Assembly (NCBI GenBank): GCA_947632315.1
Contig: CANROV010000135.1
Span: forward strand, 1-5,493
Source of the DNA: Candidatus Gastranaerophilales bacterium
GTDB taxonomy: Bacteria > Cyanobacteriota > Vampirovibrionia > Gastranaerophilales > Gastranaerophilaceae
Direction of reading: 5' to 3'
Length of the DNA stretch: 5,493 nt
Shown: piece after piece, positions 5,301 through 5,493 of the stretch
Numbering within the stretch: the first letter of the stretch is position 1
How the letters are laid out: each line of letters begins with the position of its first letter
The notes under the pieces: model-generated
What the model was told of the DNA's origin: nothing
Seen by the model: only the letters and a program-made list of their open reading frames with translations
Databases searched by the model: none
Made by a program: the position numbers and the translations under genes

Positions 5301-5493
5301 ATAAAAAATCATGGGCTTGTGGCACTCTGCCGAGGAGAAGGTGACTAAATGTCACGTTCGACGAGAGGTAGGTAGCGCAAAAGCTACCGCGGCATAAGTC
5401 CTTCATAAAAAATCATGGGCTTGTGGCACTCTGCCGAGGAGAAGGTGACTAAATGTCACGTTCGACGAGAGGTAGGTAGCGCAAAAGCTACCG
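5209..5493 (+). repeat. Exact 104-bp tandem repeat array, three copies, last one cut
   Basis: The unit beginning GGGCTTGTGGCAC repeats at 5209, 5313 and 5417 with a 104-base period and no difference among the visible copies; the third is cut after 77 bases by the window end. Each unit is a structured core plus an A-rich linker (CATAAAAAATCAT). The period is not a multiple of 3, so the array does not encode a repeated protein. There is no variable spacer, so it is not CRISPR, and no transposase or integrase is near. Perfect identity means recent expansion, active homogenisation or an assembly loop. The stretch 5159-5493 holds nothing else that I can identify. Confidence 0.95.
5313..5401 (+). 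ncRNA. Candidate structured RNA, second repeat copy
   Basis: Identical core to the first copy. Its left flank is CAT where the first copy has GAA, so the outer stem shortens to 9 bp (5313-5321 with 5393-5401). The inner hairpins are unchanged. The difference suggests that the first copy keeps the original flank and later copies arose by duplication of the 104-base unit. The third copy, from 5417, contains all inner hairpins, but the window ends before its outer 3' strand. Confidence 0.4.

Noticed and set aside
5311..5397. A 28-codon ORF starting at the ATG in the second repeat and ending in TAA at 5395-5397
   Set aside because: It lacks a ribosome site, the first copy has no ATG at the same place, and the composition is better explained by RNA stems. 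An open stretch of 28 codons is not unusual in a GC-rich unit.
5209..5493. CRISPR array or integron attC cassette array
   Set aside because: There are no variable spacers and no genes between copies, the whole 104-base unit is identical, and the attC core site GTTRRRY is not seen.

Overview
The window is AT-rich bacterial DNA with tightly packed genes, short intergenic gaps, clear Shine-Dalgarno sites and intrinsic terminators. The genes are bacterial housekeeping and biosynthetic types. The low GC content and the style of TyrRS, ROK kinase and radical SAM protein would suit a gut-associated bacterium such as the Gastranaerophilales (Melainabacteria) or a low-GC firmicute-like lineage. That placement is a guess from general impression; no marker in the window settles it.

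Layout. Bases 1-1859 (minus strand) hold a two-gene unit, tyrS then cysE, ending in a terminator at the left edge. tyrS is split: the catalytic part and the S4 RNA-binding part lie in different frames, and about a dozen residues seem to be missing at the junction. Bases 1860-2061 hold the tyrS leader and the terminator of the next gene. A small winged-helix protein (2062-2259, minus) is divergent from leuD (2353-2844, plus), and their promoters overlap in a 93-bp gap. leuD is convergent with a short-form ribosome hibernation factor gene (2895-3260, minus), and the two share a bidirectional terminator. That gene is divergent from a ROK-family sugar kinase (3389-4351, plus), which is followed after 3 bases by a radical SAM protein with a twitch/SPASM-like cysteine set (4355-5158).

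Bases 5159-5493 contain no convincing protein gene. They hold an exact tandem repeat with a 104-bp period: two full copies and a third cut by the window end. Each copy is about 50% GC in AT-rich surroundings and folds on paper into a compact multi-hairpin RNA closed by a long stem. A promoter-like sequence lies just upstream. I could not match it to any RNA class I know. It is the best candidate here for something undescribed, although an exact repeat at a sequence edge can also be an assembly artefact.

Functionally the genes cover cysteine synthesis (CysE), leucine synthesis (LeuD), translation (TyrRS, HPF), sugar phosphorylation (ROK) and an unassigned radical SAM modification. Only the tyrS-cysE pair and the ROK-radical SAM pair look co-transcribed.
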